Shown here: in pieces, positions 47,757 through 59,835 of the stretch
How the letters are laid out: each line of letters starts with the position of its first letter
Position numbering within the stretch: the first letter of the stretch is position 1
Assembly (NCBI GenBank): GCA_037951105.1
Contig: JBAMJV010007240.1
Coordinates: 49,563 to 113,562 of the forward strand
DNA from: Echinarachnius parma
Taxonomy: Eukaryota; Echinodermata; Echinoidea; Clypeasteroida; Echinarachniidae
Reading direction: 5' to 3'
DNA: 64,000 nucleotides
Notes under the pieces: generated by a model
Databases searched by the model: none
The model's input: only the letters and a program-made list of their open reading frames with translations
Told to the model about the DNA's origin: nothing
Made by a program: the position numbers and the translations under genes

Positions 47757-48639
47757 AGAAACCATTACTGTTTGTCAACTACAATGATATACAGGCTTAC
47801 ATATTATATTAATTATGTTGCCAAATTAAAAAAAATGAGAGTCAATATAGGGCCTAAATTGTCGATCCTAGCAGAATCTTCTTCAGAGGCTATACAGTAA
47901 CTGACAAGGGAACAAAAATACATCACCCTATATACTAAACATAATACAAACACATGCATACAACTAAGGAAGGGGGCGGAGACATAGAACAATAAAGAGG
48001 CTGTGAGTGGCCAATCAAACTTGGCTGGGATTGGAGGGAAAACACACAAAGAAGATGTTATATAACATTGCACAAGGGAGTAGTTAGAGAAAATTTGAAT
48101 AAGAATAGGGGAGGCATGATGAAAGCATGATGAAAGCCCTGACAATGGGAAGACCCTGCATGGGCAGGCATTTGAATAGGTGGGGAGAGGGGGCATGAGA
48201 ACAAAAGGGTCAGAGTGCTATAGTAAGGGAGGCCAAATTGGCCACTGTAGATTAGGAGGGGGGGGGTGGTAAACAAAGGGGTGCTTATGTGAGTGATGAG
48301 GTGGGATTAGTGAAGAGTGGCTGTGAGTATTATGATAAGAATGGGGAGGTGACATCAAAGGTAAGGCTGATGGGGTGGGATGAGAATGGTTGGAGATAAT
48401 ACAAATAGTGGCAACATCAACAAATAAAAAGTATAATGAAACTGATACAGCAAACTGCCCAATGGGGCCCTGTCTGAAAACAGAAAGTGGGAAAAATGGA
48501 GATTAATCATCTAGGTGAAAAGGTGTAAATGTAATGTGTCAATAAACCATTTTTTTTTAATGACAAAGAGTTGACAACTGTGTATTATTTCAGTCTAACA
48601 TATCAACCGAGTGCTGCTGAAAGTTACATGATTAGTGCA
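47757..48639. other. Unassigned stretch, A/G-rich plus strand
   Basis: The minus-strand frame of 127 codons (47813-48196) has hydrophobic stretches but no recognised domain. The minus strand has CTCTGAAGAAGATTCTGC, a phrase style often near 3' ends of retroelements, which is not enough for a call. Confidence 0.35.
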
Positions 48640-49310
48640 TGATTATCATGGGACCAAGTAATGAGTGAGAAATTTAAAGTAGAAAATTACACAAGTTCAG
48701 TAGTTTGTAGTTAGAAATAATAATAATTCAAATTGTGTCGATGTGTATATTTGGAGGTCGTTTATTTACATTACTTTGTCTTTATGTCAATGTCCCCTTC
48801 TCATTCTGTTAAAAAATGTACGTTTTCATTGATAGTGATTGATGTATTGTGAATTAAAGTGATGTTGTAAAGTGTCAGGATAAGTGAATGTCATATGACC
48901 AAATAATAAGCGACAGTGTCAGTGAAAAATACACGAGTTCAGTAATCTCGGTATAATAGTGGTGACATATTCAAATTATGTCGAGGTTTATTCGGCGTTC
49001 ATATATTTACATTTGTTGTCCTCATGTCAATGCCCCTTTCTCATTCCATAAAACGTACACTTTCATTGATAGTGATTGATCTATGGTGAATGAAATTGAT
49101 GTTGTAAAGTGTCATGATGAGTGAATGTCATATGACCAAATAACAAGCGACAGTTTAAGTGAAATATACATATATATGATAGTTATCTAGATTATGTCGA
49201 TGTTTATTCGGCGTTCATTGACATTACTTTGTCCTTATGTCAATGTCCCTTTGTCATTCCGTAGTATAGCGTTAAATTGTTATTGACAGTGATTGATGCA
49301 AGATAAATCT
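48640..49310. repeat. ~216-243 bp tandem array, three copies
   Basis: TCAAATTATGTCGAGGTTTA, TGTCAATGTCCCCTTCTCATT and ATTGATAGTGATTGATG recur with anchors near 48737, 48980 and 49196. Divergence between copies is moderate. Confidence 0.88.
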
Positions 49311-49451
49311 AAATGTTCAATCTGACAGCACTAAACAAATACACGAGGAGCAGATTTAAAGCCGAATTCAGACCTGTGTATAGGGAAACGGGGAACATTT
49401 TTATGGGAAAATTTAATTTGTATACTTTGATGCATTGATGTTGTATAATTA

Positions 49452-49614
49452 TAGCCCACCTCAAAATACACGATCTAATGCACGATTTAATCCGACGAAC
49501 AACTGCGTATCTGAACTTAAACCATACGTGCGTGATCGAAGCATGTAGCTTAGTTCAGATCCTAAATCGTTCGTTGGATCGGAATCGCATCGTGTAGTGT
49601 GCGTAGTGGGCTTA
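49452..49614. mobile_element. Fold-back MITE with TAAGCCCAC ends
   Basis: TAGCCCACCTCAAAATACAC pairs with GTGTAGTGTGCGTAGTGGGC; inner ACGATCTAATGCACG/CGATTC words pair loosely. Single copy here. Confidence 0.7.
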
Positions 49615-49739
49615 AAATGGAAAGCAATAAATCAAAGTTTTAATAACAAGATATAATCAAATATGAATAACATATAACATTCCATGATATTCATTTCCGA
49701 TCGGAAAGGAGAGGTTAAGTATTGGAGCATTCTGTTGTC

Positions 49740-50150
49740 ATTCACTTTCGCATGTAGATGTGAACTTATTAGTGGTGTAAAGAGGGGTGCATTGACTATT
49801 AGGAAACATTGCTGTTATAACAACAATTTTCTACGGACCGCAGTAGCAAGCATATCGAACACTCTCGTAAAATAAAATGTTAAATGACATTAGAGTAGCG
49901 AGAATTTGAACTTTTGGCTTCATCAACGCACCCTACTATATCGCATGTAGATGTGAACTAAGTGGAGTAAAGAGGGGTGCATTGACTATTAAGAAACATT
50001 GCTGTTATAACAACAATTCTATACGGACGGCAGTACTAAACATATCGAAAACTTATCGTTCAACAAATGTTAAAGGACAATGATCTGATAGCGAATTGGA
50101 GACTGTTGGTATTGCCCTAGTGTCGCATGAAGATGTAAACTTTGTGAAAT
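49740..50150. repeat. ~190 bp tandem array with a displaced extra copy
   Basis: TCGCATGTAGATGTGAACTT plus GGGGTGCATTGACTATTA recur at 49746, 49941 and 50122 (shortened). A further fragment, TCGCATGAAGATGTGAACTT, lies at 51055-51100 after about 900 bp of other sequence, suggesting an insertion into the array. Confidence 0.85.
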
Positions 50151-50195
50151 AAAAAATATACAGCGAAAACAGAACATTGCGATGATAAGTAGCAT

Positions 50196-51052
50196 TAAAG
50201 GAGGGGTGCAATCCCGGCTTTGATTCAGGTTTATAGCTTTAAATATGTGCCTTTATTGATATACCACACTCTTTTTTTCAAAGAAATCCTTAAGTTGGGA
50301 AAAAAAGGTAAATTTCATGCAACTTTTTTGCTTTATTACGCATCGGCGTTCCATGCTCCTAAAAAAAGTCATTTATAGCAGAGCGGAAATGTGCGCACGT
50401 GTCACCCGATTCATGACATCACATGCAGACCGCAACGCGGAGGAATGTGCATTGTTTACATGCAGAGCCTATGACTTGCTTGTAAAACAAACTCGTTTTT
50501 GCTTGTAAATTGAGGTTTTACTGAAAATGCTTAAGAATTGCTAAGAAATGAATTGTAGCAGGATGCAGCTACACATCTGAGTGTATATCGTCCCATGATA
50601 TAAACCTGAACAAATGTTTGCAAATATTGAAACAAATGGAAATAATATCTCTGTGTCAACGTGAGTATTGTACTCAGCGTGTACGTCTATGACCGAGCTA
50701 AACTGCGATTGCCTGCAGGTGACGTCACAAAGATGACGTCATTTTTTGTTCGCCCGGGACTCAGTTTTTTTACGGGGGTTCCGAAAGAGAATTTACAAGT
50801 TGATTTTTTTATTTTACCGGGTTTTCCCACGAGGAAAATATGTTTGTATTAGTAATCTTCATGAAAATCTGCCTTAGATACAGTAAAACCCAATTTTGAG
50901 GCAGTTTTCTTGTCTCCATACCATTAATCATAGACCGCAGACTGGTACATATAAAAACTTCACTAATGAGTAAAATGATGAGGGTGTGTGTGTGTGTGTT
51001 TTGTCGAGGGGGGGGGGGGGGGGGGGGGCTGAGCACGTATGTTGCCAATTAC
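50196..51052. other. Sequence separating array copies
   Basis: Unassigned. Contains two TGACGTCA words (50720-50727 and 50734-50741), a short GT tract and G21 at 51008-51028. No gene seen. Confidence 0.5.
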
Positions 51053-51124
51053 TGTCGCATGAAGATGTGAACTTAGTGGAGTAAAGATGAATGCATTTAC
51101 ATTTGGATCAGATCAGATTCTAAT

Positions 51125-51360
51125 TAACCCTCCCGCACACAGAGCCGACTCGGCACGATCCGACTGGTCCGAATGGCTAGAGTCGGTTTCGCTCAGTCGT
51201 AGCCGATTCGACATGTATGTTGAATCGTCCTCGCATGATCTGCGACTGGCTCTTGACCAGCAAAACAGGAGTCCTGAGGCAATGTATACTGTAACTATAA
51301 GCTGAACCGACTGAAAACCAGTCGGATCGGGTCGAGTCGGCTCTGTGTGCGAAGGGCTTA
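51125..51360. mobile_element. Fold-back MITE, family D, subfamily 1
   Basis: TAACCCTCCCGCACACAGAG to CTCTGTGTGCGAAGGGCTTA. Core CTCTTGACCAGCAAAACAGG and GGAGTCCTGAGGC match the copy at 43723 inverted. Confidence 0.85.
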
Positions 51361-52239
51361 TTGTATCTTGCTAACCTAGTTGTTGTACAAACTGTTGCTA
51401 CTGCACAAATTGTCGCCGGTGACAATATAATGCTGGCCGCGGCGATTAATTGTTCAGCGGCGAAAATTGTTGCAGTAACACACCTTCGTCACTATGGTAA
51501 CGGGCAAGGATGGGATGGTTGGTATTGCAGGCTGTTGCTGCTGCCGTATGCTGAAGTACGAATATGTAAATGAACATGATGAAATGTAATTAACATAACA
51601 TATCATTATGATAAAACAAAAACAAAAACATTTAGTACTCTACTTTCTTATTCATATATATGTGTCTTCCTTTACCATTATTCGTTATTTGTACGTTTTG
51701 TTTAACGTCACTGGTCTTTTTGGCTACTATATTTTTAACAAATACCATTTCAAATGTGAAAGCAACATATCAATGAAACATACATTGGGCATGTTGGGAA
51801 TGAAATCAAACAGTTGCGGCAGAGCGCACAATGTGTTGAGTCCAATTAGTGAACGTCCACGCATGTTTGTTATTAGATAGTAGACCCGTTGTTCTTCGTG
51901 TAAACTTGTTATGACTATGGTCTATTTCACCCCCCCCCCCCCCCCCCACATCCCCAGAGACTTGTATGGATTTATAAATGTCAGCTGTCGGTGGCGGGGT
52001 AGGAGATGAACAAACTATTATATATTCAATGTATTTAACAAAAAAATTCAACATGAGATGCAACGTGATTGCATGATATTAAAACATATTAAATTAAAGC
52101 AGAATATTCATTTAAATGTGTTATGAACGTTGGATGAAAGTTACAATTATGGGTGTAGGGGCACATTCTACTCAGGGGGGGAGGGGGCTGATGTCTCTTG
52201 CCCGAATTTTCGAATTTTCAGCTGACAAGCAACAAAAAA
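51361..52239. other. Unassigned stretch
   Basis: Contains C18 at 51930-51947. No gene recognised. Confidence 0.45.
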
Positions 52240-52510
52240 GGAAAAAAGCGTTCTCGCCTCTTTGATGCCCGAAAATGACATTTTTACAATATTGTTTAGT
52301 CCGAAATAACACGATTTTGTCCGAATATGAGACGGTTTTCCCTTAAAATAACATGTCACTGCCCAAATGTAACATGATTTTGCCCGAATATGACATGGAT
52401 TTGCTCGAAAATGACATGATTTTGCCCATATATACCATGATTTTGCCCAAATATGACATGATTTGCCGAAGTTCGGGTGTGTTTTGCCCAAATATGGTCG
52501 TTTTCAATAA
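52240..52510. repeat. ~22 bp minisatellite (GCCCGAATATGACATGATTTT)n
   Basis: Imperfect units with GCCC(A/G)AATATGACATG recur about ten times, ending in a GGGGGCTACAGCCCCC palindrome at 52515. The minus-strand repeat protein with KSCHIWAKS-type units is a shadow of the array. Confidence 0.85.
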
Positions 52511-53046
52511 TCCAGGGGGCTACAGCCCCCCCCCCCCCGCCCCACCACAAGCCCACCGCCCCCTACGCCTATGGTTACAATGTGTATACTACAAAACTAA
52601 TGCTTAGCCTCTTACAAGGGGGCTACGGGTTGAAGTACTATGAACATCAAACTCCACATTGCACATTAGTTTGCATGAGACTTCTACATACATCTACAGA
52701 ACTACGATAGCCACAGAGCTGTAAAGAATGTAATTCATTAAAATCAGAACCAAAGATCTATTCTCTTGATGAATAGTAGTAGCATGGTTCCTCCCCTTTC
52801 CACACAGCACATGATGACCTTTGTTTAATTTCATTTTTTCCCACTCGCCACTTCTTGACAGTCTGCAGCAAGTGCGAATTTTGACACAGGTGGCTTTCTC
52901 TTCCCGCCTTTTTTTGTTGTTTCCATCACGTGCCAAATTGTATTACTCCGAGACCGTACGAAAAAAAGACCAGTGACCGCCCGAAGGTCTCGTCTTTATA
53001 GTATTATCATTGGGATGTGGCTCCGCCGAAATTACATTATTTACTC

Positions 53047-53128
53047 TTGAACCCATTGCCTACGGGAGCCTTGTGGGTCCTGTATTAACTCCATGGGGTT
53101 GTGCCAAACATGGTCGGTAACGGGTTAA
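53047..53128. mobile_element. Short TTAA-ended repeat, family F
   Basis: TTGAACCCATTGCCTACGGG through TGTATTAACTCCATGGGG to CGGTAACGGGTTAA. A second partial copy with TTAACCCATTGCCTACGGGA starts at 53393. Confidence 0.65.
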
Positions 53129-54480
53129 GACACTAGCGGTCGACGGAGGACGGTATAATCTCGGGTATCATTGAAATGCTTCCTGTTGTATCGAAATCAA
53201 ATCGTCCTCAATGGAGTTTTGCCAACATATTCATGATAATCGATAGCTTCCATCGAAAAAAAGAAGAAGAAGTGATGACGCCCTTTGAGGCAGTAGAAAT
53301 TGCTTGCCAGCATAGTCTGCCCAATCTTTGAAACAAGAATACTTAATAGATGACTTGATCAAATGAAACAGCACAGTATACATGTAACGCAATTAACCCA
53401 TTGCCTACGGGAACCTGACTGAACCTGTATTAACTATATGCGAATTGCAAAATTTAGTAGGGAACATGAAAATCATATAAGGGGTGGTGGAAGCAGAAAA
53501 TAATAAGTATATGTTATGATTGTATTTCTTGACTTTATTTATACACGGGGGGGGGGGGGGGGGGGCGGGAGGTCGCAGAAAAGAATGCTATGTAAGTCTC
53601 TACTATTTTAGTTGTTTTGAAGGGGGCTCACAGGCTCAAAAAGGTTTAAGGGGTTTTAGGGGTTTGTATGTACCCATAGCTTCCTCCTACTGTCCTACTG
53701 TTATTTTCGGAGTCAATTGGGGTCAATCCACCCATTAGATAACTTTCGCGATACGAATGAACCAATAATGTGTTCCATATTGGTGGTCGATTTTGTATAA
53801 ATCATCTGTGTATATACCTTTAAAAGGCTATGAGGCCAGATGATATATACAGCTGCCCTAGATAAACACACCTTTTACCGACCATTTCCTGATTTAGGTA
53901 CATGCATGGCGACATCCTTTAACAAAACACTCCTCGTTTATCCTTGTGCATCACGTGACAAAAGGGAGAGAATGAGAGAGACTTCCCGGGCATCAAATTC
54001 CCATTTGAGTCATTTCCACATGCGATTTGCCCTCATCAATCACAGGTTGGCCATTCATTCAAAAGTCAAACGTGAAACGGACTGAAACCTCGACGTCACA
54101 CACACAAAAACGAACAAGAAAGAATAAGTGGTAACATTGTCATTTGGCGCCAAATTTTCGTAGCATTCCATCAGCCAGATTAAGTGGGCGAAAGAGCAAG
54201 TATGAGGGAGAGAGAAATGGATGGAGGAAGGGAGATGGGGAGGGGAGATAAGACTTACAAGATAGTTACATAATAAGGAAAAGGAGTGTTCAAGTGATTT
54301 GTAAAACAATATAGATATTTAGGCAGTTGAGAAAGATATATTATATAACATGAGAAATAATGAGGAGGGGGAGAATGAAACCATTTCATTGCAGAAGTAC
54401 ACAGCAAAAGAATGAACAAGATACACGGGGGGGGGGGGAGGAATGGGATGTAGAGATAAAGAGAACAAAATAGGATAGAT
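53129..54480. other. Unassigned stretch
   Basis: Includes a G19 run (53547-53565), a G12 run near 54427 and the partial family F copy at 53393-53480. No gene supported. Confidence 0.45.
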
Positions 54481-54499
54481 TGAAGGAGACTGATTAATC

Positions 54500-54840
54500 A
54501 GGACAAGAACAAGAAGTAGAGGAAGAGGAAGATGAAGAAGGATAAGAAGGAGGAGGAGATAAAGAATAAGGAGGAGGAGGAGATAAAGAATAAGGAGGAG
54601 GAGGAGGAGGAAGAGGAAGAGGAGGAGGTGGAGTAGAAGGAGGAGAAGGAGAAGGAGAAGGAGGAGGAGTAGGAGGAGAAGGAGAAGGAGAATGAGGAGG
54701 AGGGAAAACACTAGCGACCTAGGGAGTAAGTGAGTGAGAAGTGAGAAGAATAAGGATAAGTAGAAGGATCTGAGGAGGAATTGGAGAGGGGGAAGAGGAG
54801 GAGGAGAAACACTGGCGACCTAAGGGGAGTAAGTGAGGGC
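54500..54840. repeat. (GGA/GAA)n polypurine tract
   Basis: About 210 bp of almost pure purine on the plus strand. It is followed by two copies of a block with AACACTAGCGACCTAGGGAG / AACACTGGCGACCTAAGGGG about 97 bp apart. The leucine-rich minus-strand frame is an artefact. Confidence 0.9.
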
Positions 54841-55261
54841 AGGAAATATCTTTGAGGAATGGGTTGTTAGCTTTTGTAACCCTAACGATCAACATGTTGA
54901 ATTACTGTGATTGCACTCTCTGTTTATTCGGGGGAAAGCAGACTGATTGCTGAGTAAAGATCCACCCTAGTAAGATCATGATGGTTCCAATCTGTCTCAA
55001 ATTATCGTTTTTTGCTCTAGATCCATGCTCCCTTCCCTGGCCGTCAGCATTTCACAATGTGCGTGAGAGCAAAACTACATACACGGGATAGGCCTATATT
55101 TAATGCTTGGGTTGAGGTTAGTGAGAGTTGTAGGGAAGTGAGCTGGCAAGAGATAATCAATTATACAACACTGCTAATTAATTGTCAATAACTTAGTAGT
55201 TTTAATTGATATGGATGTGAAATACATTTATGTTCATGTAGTACTCATTATATTGTGTTTG
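54841..55261. other. Unassigned stretch
   Basis: No gene or repeat recognised. Confidence 0.45.
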
Positions 55262-55370
55262 CATGTTTGTTATTGCTGCTGCTGATACTGTTGTTGTTGT
55301 AGTTGTAGTCATTGTTGTTGTTGTTGCTGTTGCTGTTGTTGCTGTTGTTGTTGTTGGTGGTGGTGGTGGT
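55262..55370. repeat. (TTG/TGC)n trinucleotide tract
   Basis: GTTGTT, GCTGTT and GGTGGT units, encoding Thr/Ala-rich frames on the minus strand by default. Confidence 0.92.
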
Positions 55371-55671
55371 ACGGTTATGTTCACCAAGCAAAAAAAACTC
55401 TAATATGTCTAAGAAATCGTTTTATATATGAATGCAGCCATATTGGATATCTTAATTACATGAATTGCTTTACAATTAGTGGATAATTTTAAATAATATG
55501 CATTACACATCGAGATTTGGGAGGTATACAATCTGTTCATTTGGAATACACCACCTGGTTAGATCAGTGACTCAATTAAATTTAATATGTGTTGAGTAAC
55601 AATTTACCAGCATATTTGATCGTCGGATTGTCTTTTTTAAATATGGTGCTACTATTTTACTTTAAAGGGGT

Positions 55672-56202
55672 AGTACAGTTTTGGTAAGGCTGAACTTTAG
55701 TAACCAAAACCTGCACAGTAACATTACAAACTAATATTTATAACCCCACCATGCTCGAAAGGTATACAAAAATACAAACGACTAAGTAAAAAGCCTGTTA
55801 TCTTTCAAAAGCGCCATTAAAAGACAAGAGGGCGTTCTCTAATAAGGCATTGGTTTCAACCATTTTTCATACAAAATTATGCATGTGATGTTTTGTTGAA
55901 ATAATAATTATATAGAGAGATCATCAACAACTATTTAAAAACGCTTTTGAAAATTTGTGAAAAAGTGTAAGCATTTTTTTCTTTTTTTCAAAAAATCATC
56001 GTATTTATTTGGGGCCCAAATAAATACGATCGGATATATTCATTGATATTTCAGCCATTTCTGAACCGATTTTGAACAAATAAAGTTTATTCTGCCATTA
56101 AAATTGCATGTTCTTTCAAATTCGACACTCAGTTTTTCATTACCTTACGAAAAAATTGTGTTGTGCAGCGCCCTCTCTACCAAAACTGAACTACCCCTTT
56201 AA
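55672..56202 (-). mobile_element. TTAA-bounded element, family A, reversed
   Basis: TTAAAGGGGTAGTACAGTTT to AACTGAACTACCCCTTTAA with TTAA on both edges. Central TATTTGGGGCCCAAATAAAT palindrome; CAGCGCCCTCTCTACC near the right end. About 531 bp. Confidence 0.9.
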
Positions 56203-56214
56203 GGGGTAAGAGTA

Positions 56215-56517
56215 CTCAGTGATGTATCTGGGTTTTTTTTTTCTTCAGTGGGGATGGGGATGAAGGGGTGGGGTGCCTAGTTGGACCTTGTTTTTTTTCA
56301 TGAGGGAGCACGCATTTTGATATTTACCTTAAACATGATATGCTTTTGCCGATTTCCTGTTGTCCATTTTCTTCCCCGAAAAATAAAATATGTGTTGAGG
56401 GGGGGGGGGGGGGGGACGACATCTGTGGGGCACAGCCAATTGGTCTGTGTGTGTGGTGTGGGGGGGGGGGGGGGGCGTGTGCCAAAAGCCCCCTAGCTAC
56501 ACTCCTGCTAGTTGTTC
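56215..56517. mobile_element. Diverged family E element with poly-G
   Basis: Left end ACTCAGTGATGTATCTGGG; right end CCCCCTAGCTACACTCCTGC. Two G runs (56399-56415, 56460-56475) lie inside. Confidence 0.5.
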
Positions 56518-57247
56518 AACGAACGACCTTATAGAGACTACATTCTCTTCTCGTTCCCTGTGTAACGTTATCACTGAAAAGATTCATGAACAAAAAAGTT
56601 ATCTTACGAGAGCGATTTCGATACATCCTCTTTTTACAATTTAAAATCTGATACATGATCATACTCTGGGAAGGTCAACAATGTTATAGTTGAATGAATG
56701 AAGAGCACTTAAACGATATTGAATAGCTGGTATATAGTGTTCCATGTTCGAAGTACCTATATGCATTATATTATGGATGGCATCATTCTGAAAAAGAACT
56801 CTCAAGAAGGCGTCTTTGGTTACCCCTTGACATTCCGACGGATTTGAAATATAACGTTGTTCAAAAACATGAAATGATTTTCATTTGACCAGAAAATTAA
56901 ATTCACATAATATGCTTTTTTCTAAAGCCAGTAAATCGAAAAAAATAATTTCTTCTTTTGTTAGTTTTTCCTCACGATGGATTAATCATAGGGGAGGAGA
57001 ATGTAAGATTATTTATTCATGTTAATTACATTGTACTAACATTGTGGATGTACTTCCTGGCCGAGTTCTGGCCGAGTTTCGCCATTCACTGTACAATACG
57101 CATTTCTTTTGTTTAAATTGACAACTTGCATACAATTTGTATCATTTTTGTACCATGGTAATGACGTGTTGCAAATGTTCGTGTTTTGTGAATTTTATTA
57201 TAAATTGAATATTAACTTGAGAACTAGATGAGGGATTTTTTTTTTGC
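56518..57247. other. Unassigned stretch
   Basis: No gene or repeat recognised. Confidence 0.45.
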
Positions 57248-57800
57248 TCGCGCCGCACTCCTCCAAGGCCCCTTTCCTAGTTGAAGTCGGGTTTTGATTG
57301 CAACGTCTCTCAAAAAAGCAACCCCCCCCCCTCCCCCCACTCTCCAAAATACCCTCTCGCTTACTGATCATTGCATCTTCTTGCCGCGCGCACCCTAGTC
57401 AAGATTCAGGACGTGATTTGTGAACACACACCACCTACATGCACACCACACTATACGACTCAGAGCTAAACGGGCGCTTATCGTTACGTCCGTAATTCCC
57501 CTTTCCTAGCTCCAAAGGTTCCAATATTACATACGGCAGCTATCGCAAGTGAACGATAACGGCAGCTATTGGCTGAGCTGAGCTAGCTATGTGTAGGAGG
57601 TTCGGGCAGCGAACTACGCGCACCCCTCTAAGACCCTCCTCCTTATTGAAGTCAGGTTTGCTATTATATACAACATGGTCCAAAGACCCCATTTCTAGAC
57701 TTTTGTCAGTTTGCTACACCTCTCAAAAAGCCCCTCTCACTCACTGATCAATGCAGGAGTCTGTTGCACGCCCCCCCTTCCAAGGCCCCCCTTCCACGGC
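57248..57800. repeat. C-rich direct repeat, two ~160 bp copies
   Basis: GCGC-CACTCCTCCAAGGCCCC, TTGAAGTC-GGGTTT, CTCTCAAAAAAGC and CACTGATCAATGCA occur near 57250-57385 and 57618-57765. Confidence 0.75.
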
Positions 57801-58414
57801 CCCCGTTCTATATTAAGGCGGTTCTTCGACCGTTTCCGCCCTAGACGACCAGGTTAGATGTCGTATAAGTGGGGGTCGTTCCCCTAAATGTCTTTGTGAT
57901 CGAAGAGGTCGGTCAAGAGACGTTTTAGTACTCGAGGGTCACATCCATTCTCGCCAATCTCGTTTTCACGCAATGATTTATTTTACAGTAGACCTTGTAT
58001 CTTATTCCATCAGTCGTTCATGTCTCCCAGCACATTATAAACACATATTCTGCATGTCTTAAGAAAGTGTCCTTATATCTGTCTATCTCCACTTCTCTTT
58101 CCCTCAACAAGTTTCTCTCAATATGCCATTGATTTCCATTTCCCACAAAATACTGTCCTTTCTATCATTCTCTCTATCACTATTTTTTATTTCCCTCTAG
58201 AAATCGCCCTGTATTTCACCTCTCTCTATTAAATGTTCTAGTTGATCTCAATCAACGTTTTATCAACGCAACAGTTAATTTTGATATTGTCGCGATATAC
58301 CATCACTTAGTACTTGTAGCGACACTAATATGATCACTGTGTATTCCATCATACACATCTTTCAAGAGGTCTTTCCCCCTTTCTCGTTCCATCAATCGCT
58401 CATGTTTGCATCAC
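57801..58414. other. Unassigned pyrimidine-rich stretch
   Basis: TCTCTCTA-type words are common. No gene recognised. Confidence 0.45.
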
Positions 58415-58645
58415 TTAAAGCCCTCTGCAGACAGAGCCGACTCGACCTGATCCGACTGGTTTTCATTCGGATCGGCTCAGTTTTCAGTGCCTCGCGACAT
58501 ACATTTTGCCAGTCGAGAGACAGTCGGATACCAGTCGGGGCCGATTCAACACGATGAATCGGCTCCGACCGACCGGGTCCGACTCTAGCCTGATTGAAAC
58601 CAGTCGGATCGGGTCGAGTCGGCTCTGTCTGCGCCCGGCTTTATA
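58415..58645. mobile_element. Fold-back MITE, family D, subfamily 2
   Basis: TTAAAGCCCTCTGCAGACAG to CTGTCTGCGCCCGGCTTTA. Core TGCCTCGCGACATACATTTT matches the copy at 43952 inverted. Confidence 0.85.
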
Positions 58646-59392
58646 CACAATAACTGTGTCTTTAATAATGTATAAACTATTTTCCTTTCTATCTCGCAAT
58701 CTCTATTTCAATTTCCTTCTTCAAGAAAATTATTGCTCTTTCTATCTCTCTATCTCCTTTTCTCTCAAGAAAAATGACCTATCTATCCATCTCATCTCTC
58801 CACTTCTCATGTGTCCCATTTTCTCCAATTCGTCAACGCAACGGTTCATTTTGTATCATCGACATATTATACTCATCATCACCTCATTCCATAACGACTG
58901 TAACGATCAGTTTGTTTATCATCATATAATCACCTTTTTGGGCGGACTTTCCTCTATGTCCGTTCTCATTTATTTATATGTGTCCTCTTCAACCTTTCTA
59001 TTATTTTGTTGTTCATACCAGTCTTCTATTTCCCCCATCTTCATCCATTTCTCTTTCTTCTTGCCCATTTTTTTTCTCTCGCATCTCTTGAAAAGTGAAA
59101 GTACACCAGCTGAACTTTGAGACTTAAATTCCGAATCGATATATACCAAGTATGTGCCACGTACAAATATTCTCAATATCATAATGGAAGTTGGTGGAAA
59201 CGTATCACTATTTTTGGAACGGGGAAAATATATCTAGCAAATTAACACTCTAAACGTAATGAATGTCAGTTATAGCACTTTCTCATGACTTCCGTCTGTA
59301 TGACTCGGCATGAGCTCTGAAAATGTTATGCCCTAGAAACCCGTCAATATAGCCGTTCACATTAAAAATCATAACATTCTGTATTTATAATA
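58646..59392. other. Unassigned pyrimidine-rich stretch
   Basis: A long plus-strand frame reaches 59120 but merely runs from the MITE into low-complexity TCT-rich sequence, so it is not called. Confidence 0.5.
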
Positions 59393-59835
59393 TTAAAGGG
59401 ATAGTTCAGTTTTGGTAAAGATAGTCAGTATCATACAAAAAGAGCTGTTAAAACTCAGAAGGGCACTCTCTAAACTTTCAACGTTTCAACCATTTTCAAT
59501 AACATACTGTACATGTAATGTTTTGTTGAAAAAGTGATTAGATAGAGAGATAATCAACAACTATTTAAAACTTCTTTTGCAAATTTTGAAAAGAGAAGCA
59601 TTTAAAATAAAATTTAACAGCTGGTTCAAAATTATTGAATAATTGTGGGGCCCCACAATTATTACAAATGATTATATGTTTTGGATATTTCAACCATTTC
59701 TGAACCGATTTTGATCAAATAAAGTGTATTCTGTCATTAAAATTGTATGCTCTTTCGAATTTGACACTCAGTTTTTCATTATCTCACAAACAAATATTTG
59801 TGTAGCGCCCTCTATATCAAAACTCAACTATCAAG
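59393..59835 (-). mobile_element. Family A element, internally shortened, reversed
   Basis: TTAAAGGGATAGTTCAGTTT, then a jump to AAAAAGAGCTGTTAAAACTC, a central ATTGTGGGGCCCCACAATTA palindrome, and TAGCGCCCTCTATATCAAAA at the right end. The right TTAA is lost. About 440 bp. Confidence 0.85.

Noticed and set aside
47813..48196. Possible retroelement 3' end on the minus strand (CTCTGAAGAAGATTCTGC)
   Set aside because: Only one short phrase is suggestive; no reverse transcriptase or endonuclease motif nearby.
52168..52491. Repeat protein with KSCHIWAKS-like units
   Set aside because: Shadow of the ~22 bp minisatellite; unit lengths vary and break the frame.
54319..54711. 130-codon leucine-rich minus-strand frame
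   Set aside because: It mirrors a GGA/GAA polypurine tract; the rest shows no domain.
58506..59120. 204-codon plus-strand frame, the longest in the window
   Set aside because: It starts inside a family D MITE and continues into TCT-rich low-complexity sequence; no domain or codon signal.
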